A stretch of 40,561 nt of DNA from Eubacterium sp. (GTDB taxonomy: Bacteria; Bacillota; Clostridia; Lachnospirales; Lachnospiraceae), in assembly GCA_022769785.1 (NCBI GenBank), contig JALEIY010000116.1, forward strand, positions 1 through 40,561, in the 5' to 3' direction. Shown here in pieces: positions 7,349-17,538 of the stretch (positions are counted from its first letter, which is position 1; each line of letters opens with the position of its first letter). The notes under the pieces are model-generated. The model did not search any database. It saw nothing but the letters and a program-made list of their open reading frames with translations, and was not told the DNA's origin. Both the position numbers and the translations under genes were made by a program.

Positions 7349-8491
7349 ATGGGAAATACGACAGGTATTTCTGTAATGGGAGTGTTTTGTGTGGATACAA
7401 AAATAATAAAAATAGACATGAATTCCTGTGATTTTGACGGGAAGGGGAAAGAAGATGACCGCGTTGTGGAAGCACTGCGGGATTCTCTTAAAGAGGCCGG
7501 GGAGATTATCAGAGAGGGAGGGCTTGTAGCTTTCCCGACAGAAACTGTATACGGTCTGGGAGCGGATGCCATGAATGCAGAGGCTTCCGCCAGAATTTAC
7601 AGTGCAAAAGGGCGGCCGTCGGATAATCCGCTGATTGTTCACATTGCCGATGTGGAGCAGGTGACGCAGATTGCCGCGGAGATTCCCCGGAGTGCGCAGG
7701 CGGTTATGGAACGTTTCTGGCCGGGCCCGCTTACGATTATTTTGAAAAAGAGGCCGGAAGTTCCGAAGGGAACGACAGGCGGTCTTGATACTGTGGCTAT
7801 CCGGATGCCTTCTCATCCGGTTGCCAGGGCACTGATTCGGGAAAGCGGCAGAGTGATAGCTGCACCCAGTGCCAATACCTCAGGCAGACCGAGCCCTACA
7901 AAAGCCGTTCATGTGTGGGAGGATATGAAGGGAAGAATCCCCATGATTATTGACGGAGGGACGGTAGGGATTGGAATTGAATCGACGATTCTTGATATGA
8001 CCGAAGAGGCTCCGGTGATACTTCGTCCCGGATATATTACCAGAGAGATGCTCGAAGAGCTGCTTGGGCCGGTGACGATTGACCCTGCGGTAGCCGGAAG
8101 GCAGATGCCTGTGGGAATCCGGGCGAAAGCGCCGGGTATGAAATATCGTCATTATGCGCCAAAAGGACAGCTTGTTCTGGTGGAGGGACCGGAAAAGCCG
8201 GTCATCGAAAAAATTAATGCCCTGACGAAGGAAAAAGAAGCGCAGGGCTGTCGCGTCGGAGTGATTGCAACGGATGAGACGCTGCCGTTTTATGATGCAG
8301 ATATTCGCAGAAGCATCGGAAGCCGCAGCCATCCGGAAACGATTGCGGCGAACCTTTATGATATACTCAGAGAAAGTGATGCTCTGGAGCTTGATTATAT
8401 TTATTCCGAGAGCTTTTTTGAAGAGGGACTTCTGGATGCGGTGATGAACCGTATGCTGAAGGCGGCAGGTTACCACCTGATTACTTTGTAG
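7349..8491 (+). CDS. tsaC: Threonylcarbamoyl-AMP synthase (TsaC/Sua5)
   Basis: It makes threonylcarbamoyl-AMP from threonine, bicarbonate and ATP, the first step of the t6A modification at tRNA position 37. The YrdC domain (about 45-240) has GLVAFPTETVYGLGADA, KGRPSDNPLIVH and APSANTSGRPSPT. The C-terminal Sua5 domain (about 265-380) opens with APGMKYRHYAPKG. This is the long Sua5 form, as in Bacillus YwlC. The start is uncertain. The ATG at 7349 has AAAGGAAAAGGAC upstream, while a GTG at 7391 with GGGAG upstream would give VDTKIIKI, closer to relatives. The following gene starts 11 bp later; the order tsaC, LMW phosphatase-like, atp genes resembles Bacillus. Confidence 0.93.
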   Translation: MGNTTGISVMGVFCVDTKIIKIDMNSCDFDGKGKEDDRVVEALRDSLKEAGEIIREGGLVAFPTETVYGLGADAMNAEASARIYSAKGRPSDNPLIVHIADVEQVTQIAAEIPRSAQAVMERFWPGPLTIILKKRPEVPKGTTGGLDTVAIRMPSHPVARALIRESGRVIAAPSANTSGRPSPTKAVHVWEDMKGRIPMIIDGGTVGIGIESTILDMTEEAPVILRPGYITREMLEELLGPVTIDPAVAGRQMPVGIRAKAPGMKYRHYAPKGQLVLVEGPEKPVIEKINALTKEKEAQGCRVGVIATDETLPFYDADIRRSIGSRSHPETIAANLYDILRESDALELDYIYSESFFEEGLLDAVMNRMLKAAGYHLITL

Positions 8492-8502
8492 GAGGTGATA
8501 CA

Positions 8503-8967
8503 TTGAATTATCGTAAGATTATCATTGTAGGGGAGAACAATCTTTGCAGAAGCTTTATGGGTGAGGCGATTTTAAGAGCGCTTCTTAAGAAAAAAGAGAT
8601 ACAGGATATTTCAGTGGTGTCGAGGGGGCTGGTTGTACTGTTTTCCGAACCGGTTTCTCCTGTGGCAGCAGGACTTCTCCGAAGACACGGCTATGATATA
8701 GAAAAGATTCGCTCGGCACAGCTCACGGAAGAGGAGATGGAAGAGGCAGATCTGGTTTTGACCATGACAGAGGAACAGGCGGAGCGGATTCACAATGATT
8801 TTGAATCGGGCACGCCATGTATGTCTGTCGGAACATTTATCGATGTGGAAGAACAGATTCCGGAAGTGAAGGAAGAAGAACCGGATACCTACACCAGCTG
8901 TTTTACTGCATTGGAGCAGGTGATGGAAGCGGTTGCCGACCGGGTGATCGGGGAGCTTCTTTTATGA
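8503..8967 (+). CDS. LMW protein phosphatase-like protein lacking the catalytic cysteine
   Basis: The 154-residue protein has the low-molecular-weight phosphatase fold and sits where Bacillus has ywlE, the protein-arginine phosphatase. Family members use the loop VCxGNxCRSPMAE. Here it reads VGENNLCRSFMGE, so the nucleophilic Cys is Gly10 while the loop Arg16 and Ser17 remain. The general-acid Asp of the DPF motif aligns with Glu (IPEVKEEEPDTY). EEADLVLTMTEEQ in the middle is typical. I infer a pseudo-phosphatase, perhaps a binding or regulatory protein. It starts with TTG at 8503 behind TAGGAGGTGATACA, and its TGA overlaps the ATG of the next gene (ATGA). Confidence 0.82.
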   Translation: MNYRKIIIVGENNLCRSFMGEAILRALLKKKEIQDISVVSRGLVVLFSEPVSPVAAGLLRRHGYDIEKIRSAQLTEEEMEEADLVLTMTEEQAERIHNDFESGTPCMSVGTFIDVEEQIPEVKEEEPDTYTSCFTALEQVMEAVADRVIGELLL

Positions 8968-9338
8968 AATCAGAAGAAAAGAAGAGAAAAGAACGAAAAG
9001 CACTTTCTATGCTGGTGCTGATTACACAGATAGGAATCTGTATGCTCGTTCCGATTTTTCTGTGTGTATTTCTGGGGCAGCATATCAGCCGGATTACCGG
9101 TGTGGATATTCTTTTCCCGGTATTTCTGCTGCTGGGTATTCTGGCTGGATTTCGTTCCAGCTACACAATGATACAGCGCTTTGTGAGACTGGGAGATATT
9201 CGGAGCCGGAAATCATATCCGGACAGAGGATGTACACCGGAGCATCCATCCCCGCCGGAGAAAGATTTCGGAGGAGATGATATGCCGGAGAGCCGGTGGG
9301 ATGCAGAGTTTTTGGAAAAAAAGGACCCGGAAGATTAA
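8964..9338 (+). CDS. AtpZ/AtpI-like membrane protein
   Basis: A 124-residue protein with a basic N-terminus (KSEEKKRKERK), two membrane segments (about 15-38 and 48-66), and a hydrophilic acidic tail. Small two-helix proteins of this kind (AtpZ or Fo-associated Mg/Ca transporter family) precede atp operons and are thought to aid c-ring assembly or Mg2+ supply. The start at 8964 overlaps the upstream TGA by the ATGA arrangement, which indicates translational coupling; the track start at 8817 lies inside the preceding gene. The family call rests on size, topology and context; no strong motif is visible. Confidence 0.65.
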   Translation: MKSEEKKRKERKALSMLVLITQIGICMLVPIFLCVFLGQHISRITGVDILFPVFLLLGILAGFRSSYTMIQRFVRLGDIRSRKSYPDRGCTPEHPSPPEKDFGGDDMPESRWDAEFLEKKDPED

Positions 9339-9351
9339 TTTCTTAAGAAAT
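9338..9351. repeat. Perfect 14-bp palindrome before atpI
   Basis: ATTTCTTAAGAAAT is a perfect palindrome that begins at the stop of the AtpZ-like gene and touches a TATAAT (9351-9356). It could be a regulator site; no good -35 box is seen. Confidence 0.4.
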
Positions 9352-9377
9352 ATAATAGAAAGAGGAATCAGACCATT

Positions 9378-9794
9378 ATGAAATGGATAAAATGGTTGCA
9401 GGAGAAAAATGAAACCCTGCTGGATCTGGTCTTCGGATGTATCGTATACAGCCTTGTATTTGAACTGGCGGGTCTGCTTCTGGTTAAGAATAAGGCAAGC
9501 TATACGCTGGGACTTTTGCTGGGAACAGGGATTGCCATAGGAATGAGTATCAGTATGTACCGGGGACTGGATGAATGTCTCATGATGGAACCCGGTAAAG
9601 CCAGATGGTCTATGACCATCCGGAGTATCATAAGAACGCTAGTTATGCTGGTTGCAGCGTGGATAGGCATGAGGTTTCGGATGTTCAGTTTCCCGGGAGT
9701 GATTATCGGGATACTCGGATTGAAGGTTTCGGCTCATCTGCATATGTATACCAATGTTTATATAACTAAAAAAATACGGAGGAAAGGAAGGTGA
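9378..9794 (+). CDS. atpI: ATP synthase protein I-like (AtpI)
   Basis: A 138-residue membrane protein with about four hydrophobic helices (about 14-36, 41-60, 83-101, 103-121) and a basic C-terminus (ITKKIRRKGR). It directly precedes atpB with a 4-bp gap, the standard place of atpI. AtpI helps assemble the c-ring but is not part of the finished enzyme. Sequence conservation in this family is weak, so the call depends on position and topology. Together with the gene at 8964 it makes two AtpI-like genes in one locus. The start at 9378 has GAAAGAGGAATC upstream. Confidence 0.75.
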   Translation: MKWIKWLQEKNETLLDLVFGCIVYSLVFELAGLLLVKNKASYTLGLLLGTGIAIGMSISMYRGLDECLMMEPGKARWSMTIRSIIRTLVMLVAAWIGMRFRMFSFPGVIIGILGLKVSAHLHMYTNVYITKKIRRKGR

Positions 9795-9798
9795 AGAT

Positions 9799-10533
9799 AT
9801 GGGATGCGGATTAACAGGACCAGCGGCAGGAGCGATGCTTCTGAAAGGTGATGTGGATTTTTTCATTCACAGCTACTTTGAGTTTGAATTGTTTGGGCAG
9901 ACTCTTTCCATCAATACCACTATGGTATCTACCGTGATTGTGTGTATTGTACTGTTGGGACTGATTTTATTTGCAAGGCATGAGATTATGAAAGATTATG
10001 ATGAACCCAATGCGGTGCAGAATGCCGTGGAAATGATAGTTGAGCTTCTCGACAATGTCGTGAAGGGCAATATGGGACATCATGCGAAGAGCTACTTAAA
10101 CTATGTGGAAGTGCTCATGGCATTCATCTTTTTGTCAAATATCTCGGGCCTGTTCGGACTTCGCCCGCCGACGGCGGATTTCGGAACAACATTTGCACTT
10201 GCTCTTATCACCTTTGTCATGATTGAATACGCATGGATTAAAAGTAAAGGTATTCGCTTTGTCAAAGATTTATTTGAGCCGTTCCCGATCTTTCTCCCGG
10301 TCAATATTATCAGCGAGTTTGCCACTCCGGTTTCCATGTCCCTGCGTCTGTTCGGAAACGTACTGGCAGGAACGATTATGCTGGGGTTGTGGTACAGCCT
10401 GCTTCCATGGTTTGCAAAGATTGGAGTTCCGGCATTTCTGCATGCCTACTTTGATCTGTTTTCCGGAGCAATCCAGACCTATGTATTCGGAATGCTGACC
10501 ATGACATTTATCACAGATAAATACGCTGATTAA
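9799..10533 (+). CDS. atpB: ATP synthase Fo subunit a
   Basis: Subunit a forms the ion half-channels against the c-ring. The 244-residue protein has several hydrophobic helices, and the hallmark helix PVSMSLRLFGNVLAG carries the essential arginine. Other family blocks are LPVNIISEFATP near the middle and IQTYVFGMLTMTFI at the end. The length is typical. The ATG at 9799 has GGAAGGTGAAG upstream. An unusual short N-terminal stretch MGCGLTGPAAGAM precedes the periplasmic-side segment. Confidence 0.95.
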   Translation: MGCGLTGPAAGAMLLKGDVDFFIHSYFEFELFGQTLSINTTMVSTVIVCIVLLGLILFARHEIMKDYDEPNAVQNAVEMIVELLDNVVKGNMGHHAKSYLNYVEVLMAFIFLSNISGLFGLRPPTADFGTTFALALITFVMIEYAWIKSKGIRFVKDLFEPFPIFLPVNIISEFATPVSMSLRLFGNVLAGTIMLGLWYSLLPWFAKIGVPAFLHAYFDLFSGAIQTYVFGMLTMTFITDKYAD

Positions 10534-10556
10534 CAATGGGAGAATATCCGATTTAA

Positions 10557-10862
<306 letters not shown>

Positions 10863-10901
10863 AATCGTGCGCCCGAGGGCTATTCGAAAGGAGGCCAAAG
10901 A

Positions 10902-11432
10902 GTGTTATTAACACTGGATAACAGAATATTCGGACTGGATCCGCAGCTTCTTTTTACGCTTGTTTTTCAGGGTATCGCGATTTTCATTCTCTTTATGGCT
11001 GCCAGCTATCTTTTGCTGGACCCGGTCAGAAAGATTCTGAATGACCGTAAAGAAAGGGTCATGAAGGATCAGAGGGATGCGGCCCGTAACAAGGAAGAGG
11101 CTGTCCGGATGAAGGACGAATATGATGGAAAGTTAAAAGATATTGATAAAGTTGCAGAGCAGATTCTTTCTGATTCCAGAAAGAAAGCACTGCAGAGGGA
11201 GAACCAGATCATTGCAGATGCGAAGAATGAGGCTTCCAGAATCATCGAGAGTGCCCGTCAGGAGGCAGAGCTTGAGAAAAAGCGTGTCAAGGATGAAGTG
11301 AAACAGGAGATGATTTCTGTGGCGTCTCTTATGTCTGAAAAGATTGTTGCCGCTTCCATGGATGAGGCAAAACAGAATGCGTTGATAGAACAGACACTGG
11401 AAGAGATGGGTGATGACACATGGCTAAATTAG
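10902..11432 (+). CDS. atpF: ATP synthase Fo subunit b
   Basis: Subunit b is the peripheral stalk that holds F1 against rotation. The 176-residue protein has one membrane helix (about 18-38) and then a long charged helix rich in Lys, Glu, Ala and Arg (about 45-160), the usual build. It starts with GTG at 10902 after AAAGGAGGCCAAAGA. Its last 13 bases overlap the start of atpH, which suggests coupled translation of the two stalk subunits. Confidence 0.93.
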   Translation: MLLTLDNRIFGLDPQLLFTLVFQGIAIFILFMAASYLLLDPVRKILNDRKERVMKDQRDAARNKEEAVRMKDEYDGKLKDIDKVAEQILSDSRKKALQRENQIIADAKNEASRIIESARQEAELEKKRVKDEVKQEMISVASLMSEKIVAASMDEAKQNALIEQTLEEMGDDTWLN

Positions 11433-11968
11433 TAAGCAGTACTTACGGTGATGCTCTGTTTGAACTTGCACTCGAGGAAAACAGACTGGATAGCTTCTAT
11501 GAGGAGATTCTGGCATCACGGCAGATATTTCTGGACAATGAAGAACTGCTGAAATTGCTGAATCATCCGAAGATTATAAAAGAAGAAAAAATTACTATCA
11601 TGGAGAACGTCTTTAAGGGACGGGTATCAGATGAGATTCTCGGTTTCTTCCATATTATTGTGACCAAGGATCGCTATAATGATATTATCGCCATTCTGGA
11701 TTATTTTCTTCACAAAGTAAAAGAGCATAAAGGAATTGGGACTGCCAGCGTAACATCGGCGGTGGTTCTCTCCGATACGCAAAAGGCAGCGATAGAAAAG
11801 CGTTTGCTCGAAACAACCAGATATGTCTCTTTTGAAATCGATTACCGGGTGGATCCTGCTATTCTCGGAGGACTGGTAATCCGTATTGAAGACAGAGTGG
11901 TAGACAGCAGCTTAAAGACACAGATTGACAAACTGAAGGCACAGCTGTCAAAGATTCAGTTGTCATAA
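11420..11968 (+). CDS. atpH: ATP synthase F1 subunit delta
   Basis: The OSCP/delta subunit joins the peripheral stalk to the top of the F1 head. The 182-residue protein has the typical N-terminal helical bundle (YGDALFELALEENRLDSFY) and the C-terminal block ILGGLVIRIEDRVVDSSLKTQIDKL, which is the family signature. It overlaps atpF by 13 bp. The length is usual. Confidence 0.94.
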   Translation: MAKLVSSTYGDALFELALEENRLDSFYEEILASRQIFLDNEELLKLLNHPKIIKEEKITIMENVFKGRVSDEILGFFHIIVTKDRYNDIIAILDYFLHKVKEHKGIGTASVTSAVVLSDTQKAAIEKRLLETTRYVSFEIDYRVDPAILGGLVIRIEDRVVDSSLKTQIDKLKAQLSKIQLS

Positions 11969-12013
11969 GTATTACAAGAGATTTTACAGATATATAGAAA
12001 GAAGGTGCATTAG

Positions 12014-13522
<1,509 letters not shown>

Positions 13523-13537
13523 GGGTGGTGAAGTGAT

Positions 13538-14401
13538 ATGGCATCAATGAGAGACATTAAAAGGCGGAAAGACAGTATTCAAAGTACGCAGCAAATCACC
13601 AAAGCCATGAAATTAGTTTCCACCGTAAAGCTTCAGAGAGCCAGAGTAAGAGCAGAGAACTCCAAACCGTATTTTGAAAAGATGTATGAGACGGTACAGT
13701 CTATCCTGGAGAAGTCAGGCAATATTGACCATCCTTATCTTACGGCAAACGGTTCCTCCGGGAAAGCTGTGATTGCAGTGACAGCCAACCGGGGACTTGC
13801 CGGTGGATACAATAATAATATTGTAAAGCTTATTGTGGACAGCGGCCTGAAGAAGGAAGAAGTAGCTGTTTATGGTATCGGAAAGAAAGGCGTTGAGGCG
13901 CTGGCACGCCGCGGTTATCGTATTGTGGAAGATGATTCCGATATTATCAATGAGCCTCTGTTTTCTGACGCAGCGGCAATTGGCAGAAAAGTGCTGGAAG
14001 CCTATGCGGCCGGTGAGGTCGGAGAGATTTATCTGGCTTATACAGAATTTAAAAACACTGTGGTTCACACCCCGAAGCTCATTAAACTGCTCCCTGTAGA
14101 GGTAGAAACTTCACAGGAAAAAGAGACCGAGGCGTCCAAAAACGCTCCGATGAATTTTGAGCCGGAGGCGGAGGAGTCTCTGGATATGATTATCCCGAAT
14201 TATATCAACAGCACGATTTACGGTGCGTTTATTGAGGCTGTGGCCAGTGAAAACGGCGCAAGGATGCAGGCAATGGATGCCGCAACCAGCAACGCCGATG
14301 AAATGATTTCCGCTCTGTCCCTGGCATACAACCGGGCAAGACAGGGTGCAATCACCCAGGAATTAACTGAGATTATTTCAGGTGCGGAAGCACTGAATTA
14401 A
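13538..14401 (+). CDS. atpG: ATP synthase F1 subunit gamma
   Basis: Gamma is the central shaft that couples rotor turning to catalysis. The 287-residue protein starts MASMRDIKRRKDSIQSTQQI and ends with the conserved helix MQAMDAATSNADEMISALSLAYNRARQ. VTANRGLAGGYNNN lies in the Rossmann-like middle. It follows atpA by 15 bp behind AAGGGTGGTGAAGTG. Confidence 0.95.
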   Translation: MASMRDIKRRKDSIQSTQQITKAMKLVSTVKLQRARVRAENSKPYFEKMYETVQSILEKSGNIDHPYLTANGSSGKAVIAVTANRGLAGGYNNNIVKLIVDSGLKKEEVAVYGIGKKGVEALARRGYRIVEDDSDIINEPLFSDAAAIGRKVLEAYAAGEVGEIYLAYTEFKNTVVHTPKLIKLLPVEVETSQEKETEASKNAPMNFEPEAEESLDMIIPNYINSTIYGAFIEAVASENGARMQAMDAATSNADEMISALSLAYNRARQGAITQELTEIISGAEALN

Positions 14402-14422
14402 TGCGAAAAAAGGAGTAAATAG

Positions 14423-15817
<1,395 letters not shown>

Positions 15818-15825
15818 GTGATTTC

Positions 15826-16233
15826 ATGGCAGAAAGATTATTCAGACTTGAGATTATCTCTCCGGATAAAATCTTCTATTCCAATGATGTGGTTATGGCA
15901 GAATATAATACCACCGAAGGAGAAGTCGGCGTATATGCGGGGCATATCCCTATGACACAGATTATTGCTCCGGGACGTCTTACCATCACAGAGGAGAAAG
16001 AGCAGAAAACGGCTGCTCTTCTCAGTGGATTTGTAGAGATAACTCAGGATAAAATGACAATACTTGCCGAATCTGTGGAATGGCCGCAGAATATTGATGT
16101 GGAACGGGCGCGTGAAGCTAAAATTCGTGCGGAACGCCGACTGGGAGCTCCGGGAGGCGAAACGGATATACAGCGTGCGGAGCTGGCATTAAAAAGAGCC
16201 CTGATTCGACTGGATGTGGCAGACCATTCATAA
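15826..16233 (+). CDS. atpC: ATP synthase F1 subunit epsilon
   Basis: Epsilon sits on the rotor and can block ATP hydrolysis. The 135-residue protein has the N-terminal beta barrel (LEIISPDKIFYSNDVVMAEY, GEVGVYAGHIPM) and a C-terminal helical hairpin (ARLGAPGG-like turn ending IQRAELALKRALIRL). It lies 8 bp after atpD and ends the operon; a terminator follows within 20 bp. Confidence 0.94.
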   Translation: MAERLFRLEIISPDKIFYSNDVVMAEYNTTEGEVGVYAGHIPMTQIIAPGRLTITEEKEQKTAALLSGFVEITQDKMTILAESVEWPQNIDVERAREAKIRAERRLGAPGGETDIQRAELALKRALIRLDVADHS

Positions 16234-16252
16234 TAAGAAAGACTGATAAAAG

Positions 16253-16290
16253 GACCGGTTTCGGGATATTCCCGAAATTCGGTCTTTTTT
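16253..16290 (+). terminator. Terminator of the atp operon
   Basis: GACCGGTTTCGGG pairs with CCCGAAATTCGGTC around ATATT, followed by TTTTTT. Confidence 0.93.
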
Positions 16291-16316
16291 GACGTTTACG
16301 CATTCTCAGCCTCTTC

Positions 16317-16345
16317 TTGTGTTTTTTTCAATGGAAAGTTATAAT
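16317..16345 (+). promoter_or_regulatory. Promoter of the RpiR regulator gene
   Basis: TTGTGT (16317-16322) and TATAAT (16340-16345) are separated by 17 bp, about 34 bp ahead of the rpiR-family start codon. Confidence 0.65.
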
Positions 16346-16378
16346 ATATGAAAGTCACGGAAAGGAAGTTTTTGGAGC

Positions 16379-17230
16379 ATGGAAAAGAAGCAGTCAATCA
16401 TGGATACAATCATGATTTTATATGATACATTTTATGAACAGGAAAAAAAGATTGCCACTTATATAATGCATCATCACAAAGAAGTGGTGAACATGACCAT
16501 CGGAGAGCTGGCAGAGATCTGTGGAACCAGTGTGGCGACGATTTCCCGTTTTTGCCGGAAATGCAATGTGGACGGATTTCATCATTTGAAAATCGGTCTG
16601 GCAAAAGAAATTGCTGCCAATGATGTGAATACGCCGGTATCCAATACGATTTCCCGGGATGAAATCGGCCAGTCTCTTCAGAATATTCTCGCTAATAAGA
16701 TAGAAGAGCTGAAGCAGACCATTTCATACATTGATGAAACAACGCTGAATACGGTCCTTGACGGAATTCAAAAAGCAGGGGTTGTACAGCTGGTGGCTGT
16801 AGGCAATACCATTCCGGTGGCTCTGGACGGCGCATTTAAATTAAGCCAGATTGGGATTCGGGCAGTTTCGGGAACCATCTGGGAGACGCAGCTTTCCTTT
16901 GCATTATCTCTGAAGCCGGGAGATGTTATGATTGCGATTTCCAATTCAGGGGAATCGATTCGAGTGGTTAAGATGGTGGAGGAGGCCAAAAAAAGAGGCG
17001 TCATGACGGTTGGTATCACCAACAATCCAAAATCCACAGTGGGAAGAAATGTGGATTATCATTTCCAGACATCCACCAGAGAAAAACTGTTTATGAATGA
17101 ATTTTGTTTTTCTAGAGTATCTGCCATGACGCTGATGGAGATTTTTTATCTGTTCCTTACCGTTGGAAATGAAAAAAGCTACGAGGAAGTCAGAGAAAGA
17201 GAAAGTCTCATTGCCGATGAAAAAATTTAA
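16379..17230 (+). CDS. RpiR/MurR-family transcription regulator
   Basis: The 283-residue protein has an N-terminal HTH_6 domain (about 1-80) with TIGELAEICGTSVATISRFCRKC as the DNA-reading helix pair, and a C-terminal SIS domain (about 110-250) with VAVGNTIPVALD and AISNSGESIRVVKMVEEAKKRG, which binds a phosphosugar. It lies directly upstream of a PTS operon in the same direction but is separated by its own terminator. I infer that it controls that operon through the repeated motifs in the gap; the effector would be a sugar phosphate made by the PTS or RpiA-like enzyme. Whether it represses or activates cannot be read from sequence. Confidence 0.92.
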   Translation: MEKKQSIMDTIMILYDTFYEQEKKIATYIMHHHKEVVNMTIGELAEICGTSVATISRFCRKCNVDGFHHLKIGLAKEIAANDVNTPVSNTISRDEIGQSLQNILANKIEELKQTISYIDETTLNTVLDGIQKAGVVQLVAVGNTIPVALDGAFKLSQIGIRAVSGTIWETQLSFALSLKPGDVMIAISNSGESIRVVKMVEEAKKRGVMTVGITNNPKSTVGRNVDYHFQTSTREKLFMNEFCFSRVSAMTLMEIFYLFLTVGNEKSYEEVRERESLIADEKI

Positions 17231-17255
17231 CGGAAGAACGCTTTGAAACAGGCCA

Positions 17256-17287
17256 GGTTGTCACAGTAAAGTGGCAGCCTTTTTTTT
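17256..17287 (+). terminator. Terminator of the RpiR gene
   Basis: GGTTGTCAC pairs with GTGGCAGCC (two G-U pairs) around AGTAAA, followed by a run of eight T. Confidence 0.88.
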
Positions 17288-17294
17288 GACTCTT

Positions 17295-17415
17295 CACGAA
17301 AATAATTATTTCCAAAATAAAAATATACAAAAATATATATCGTTTTTTATGGAATGTCACGAAAAATAATTTTCGCAAAGATATAAATTGACAAAAATAA
17401 TTATCGTGATATACT
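17295..17415 (+). promoter_or_regulatory. PTS operon promoter with three operator-like repeats
   Basis: The promoter is TTGACA (17388-17393), 16 bp, TATACT (17410-17415). Three related A/T-rich motifs sit here: CACGAAAATAATTATTT (17295), CACGAAAAATAATTTTCG (17358, containing the palindromic arms CGAAAA/TTTTCG), and AAAAATAATTATCGTG (17393-17408, reverse orientation, inside the promoter spacer). The third overlaps the RNA polymerase site, as expected for a repressor operator. The RpiR protein upstream is the obvious candidate ligand. Confidence 0.6.
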
Positions 17416-17538
17416 CAAGATACAAAAACAAATATTGCAATATTTAAAAGAAACAAAAAAAATTTTCGCCACGATTTCATCGGGGGAATGATGAAAAAAA
17501 CATATGACGTTTTAGAGAGAAGGATAGGAGGAACCCAT

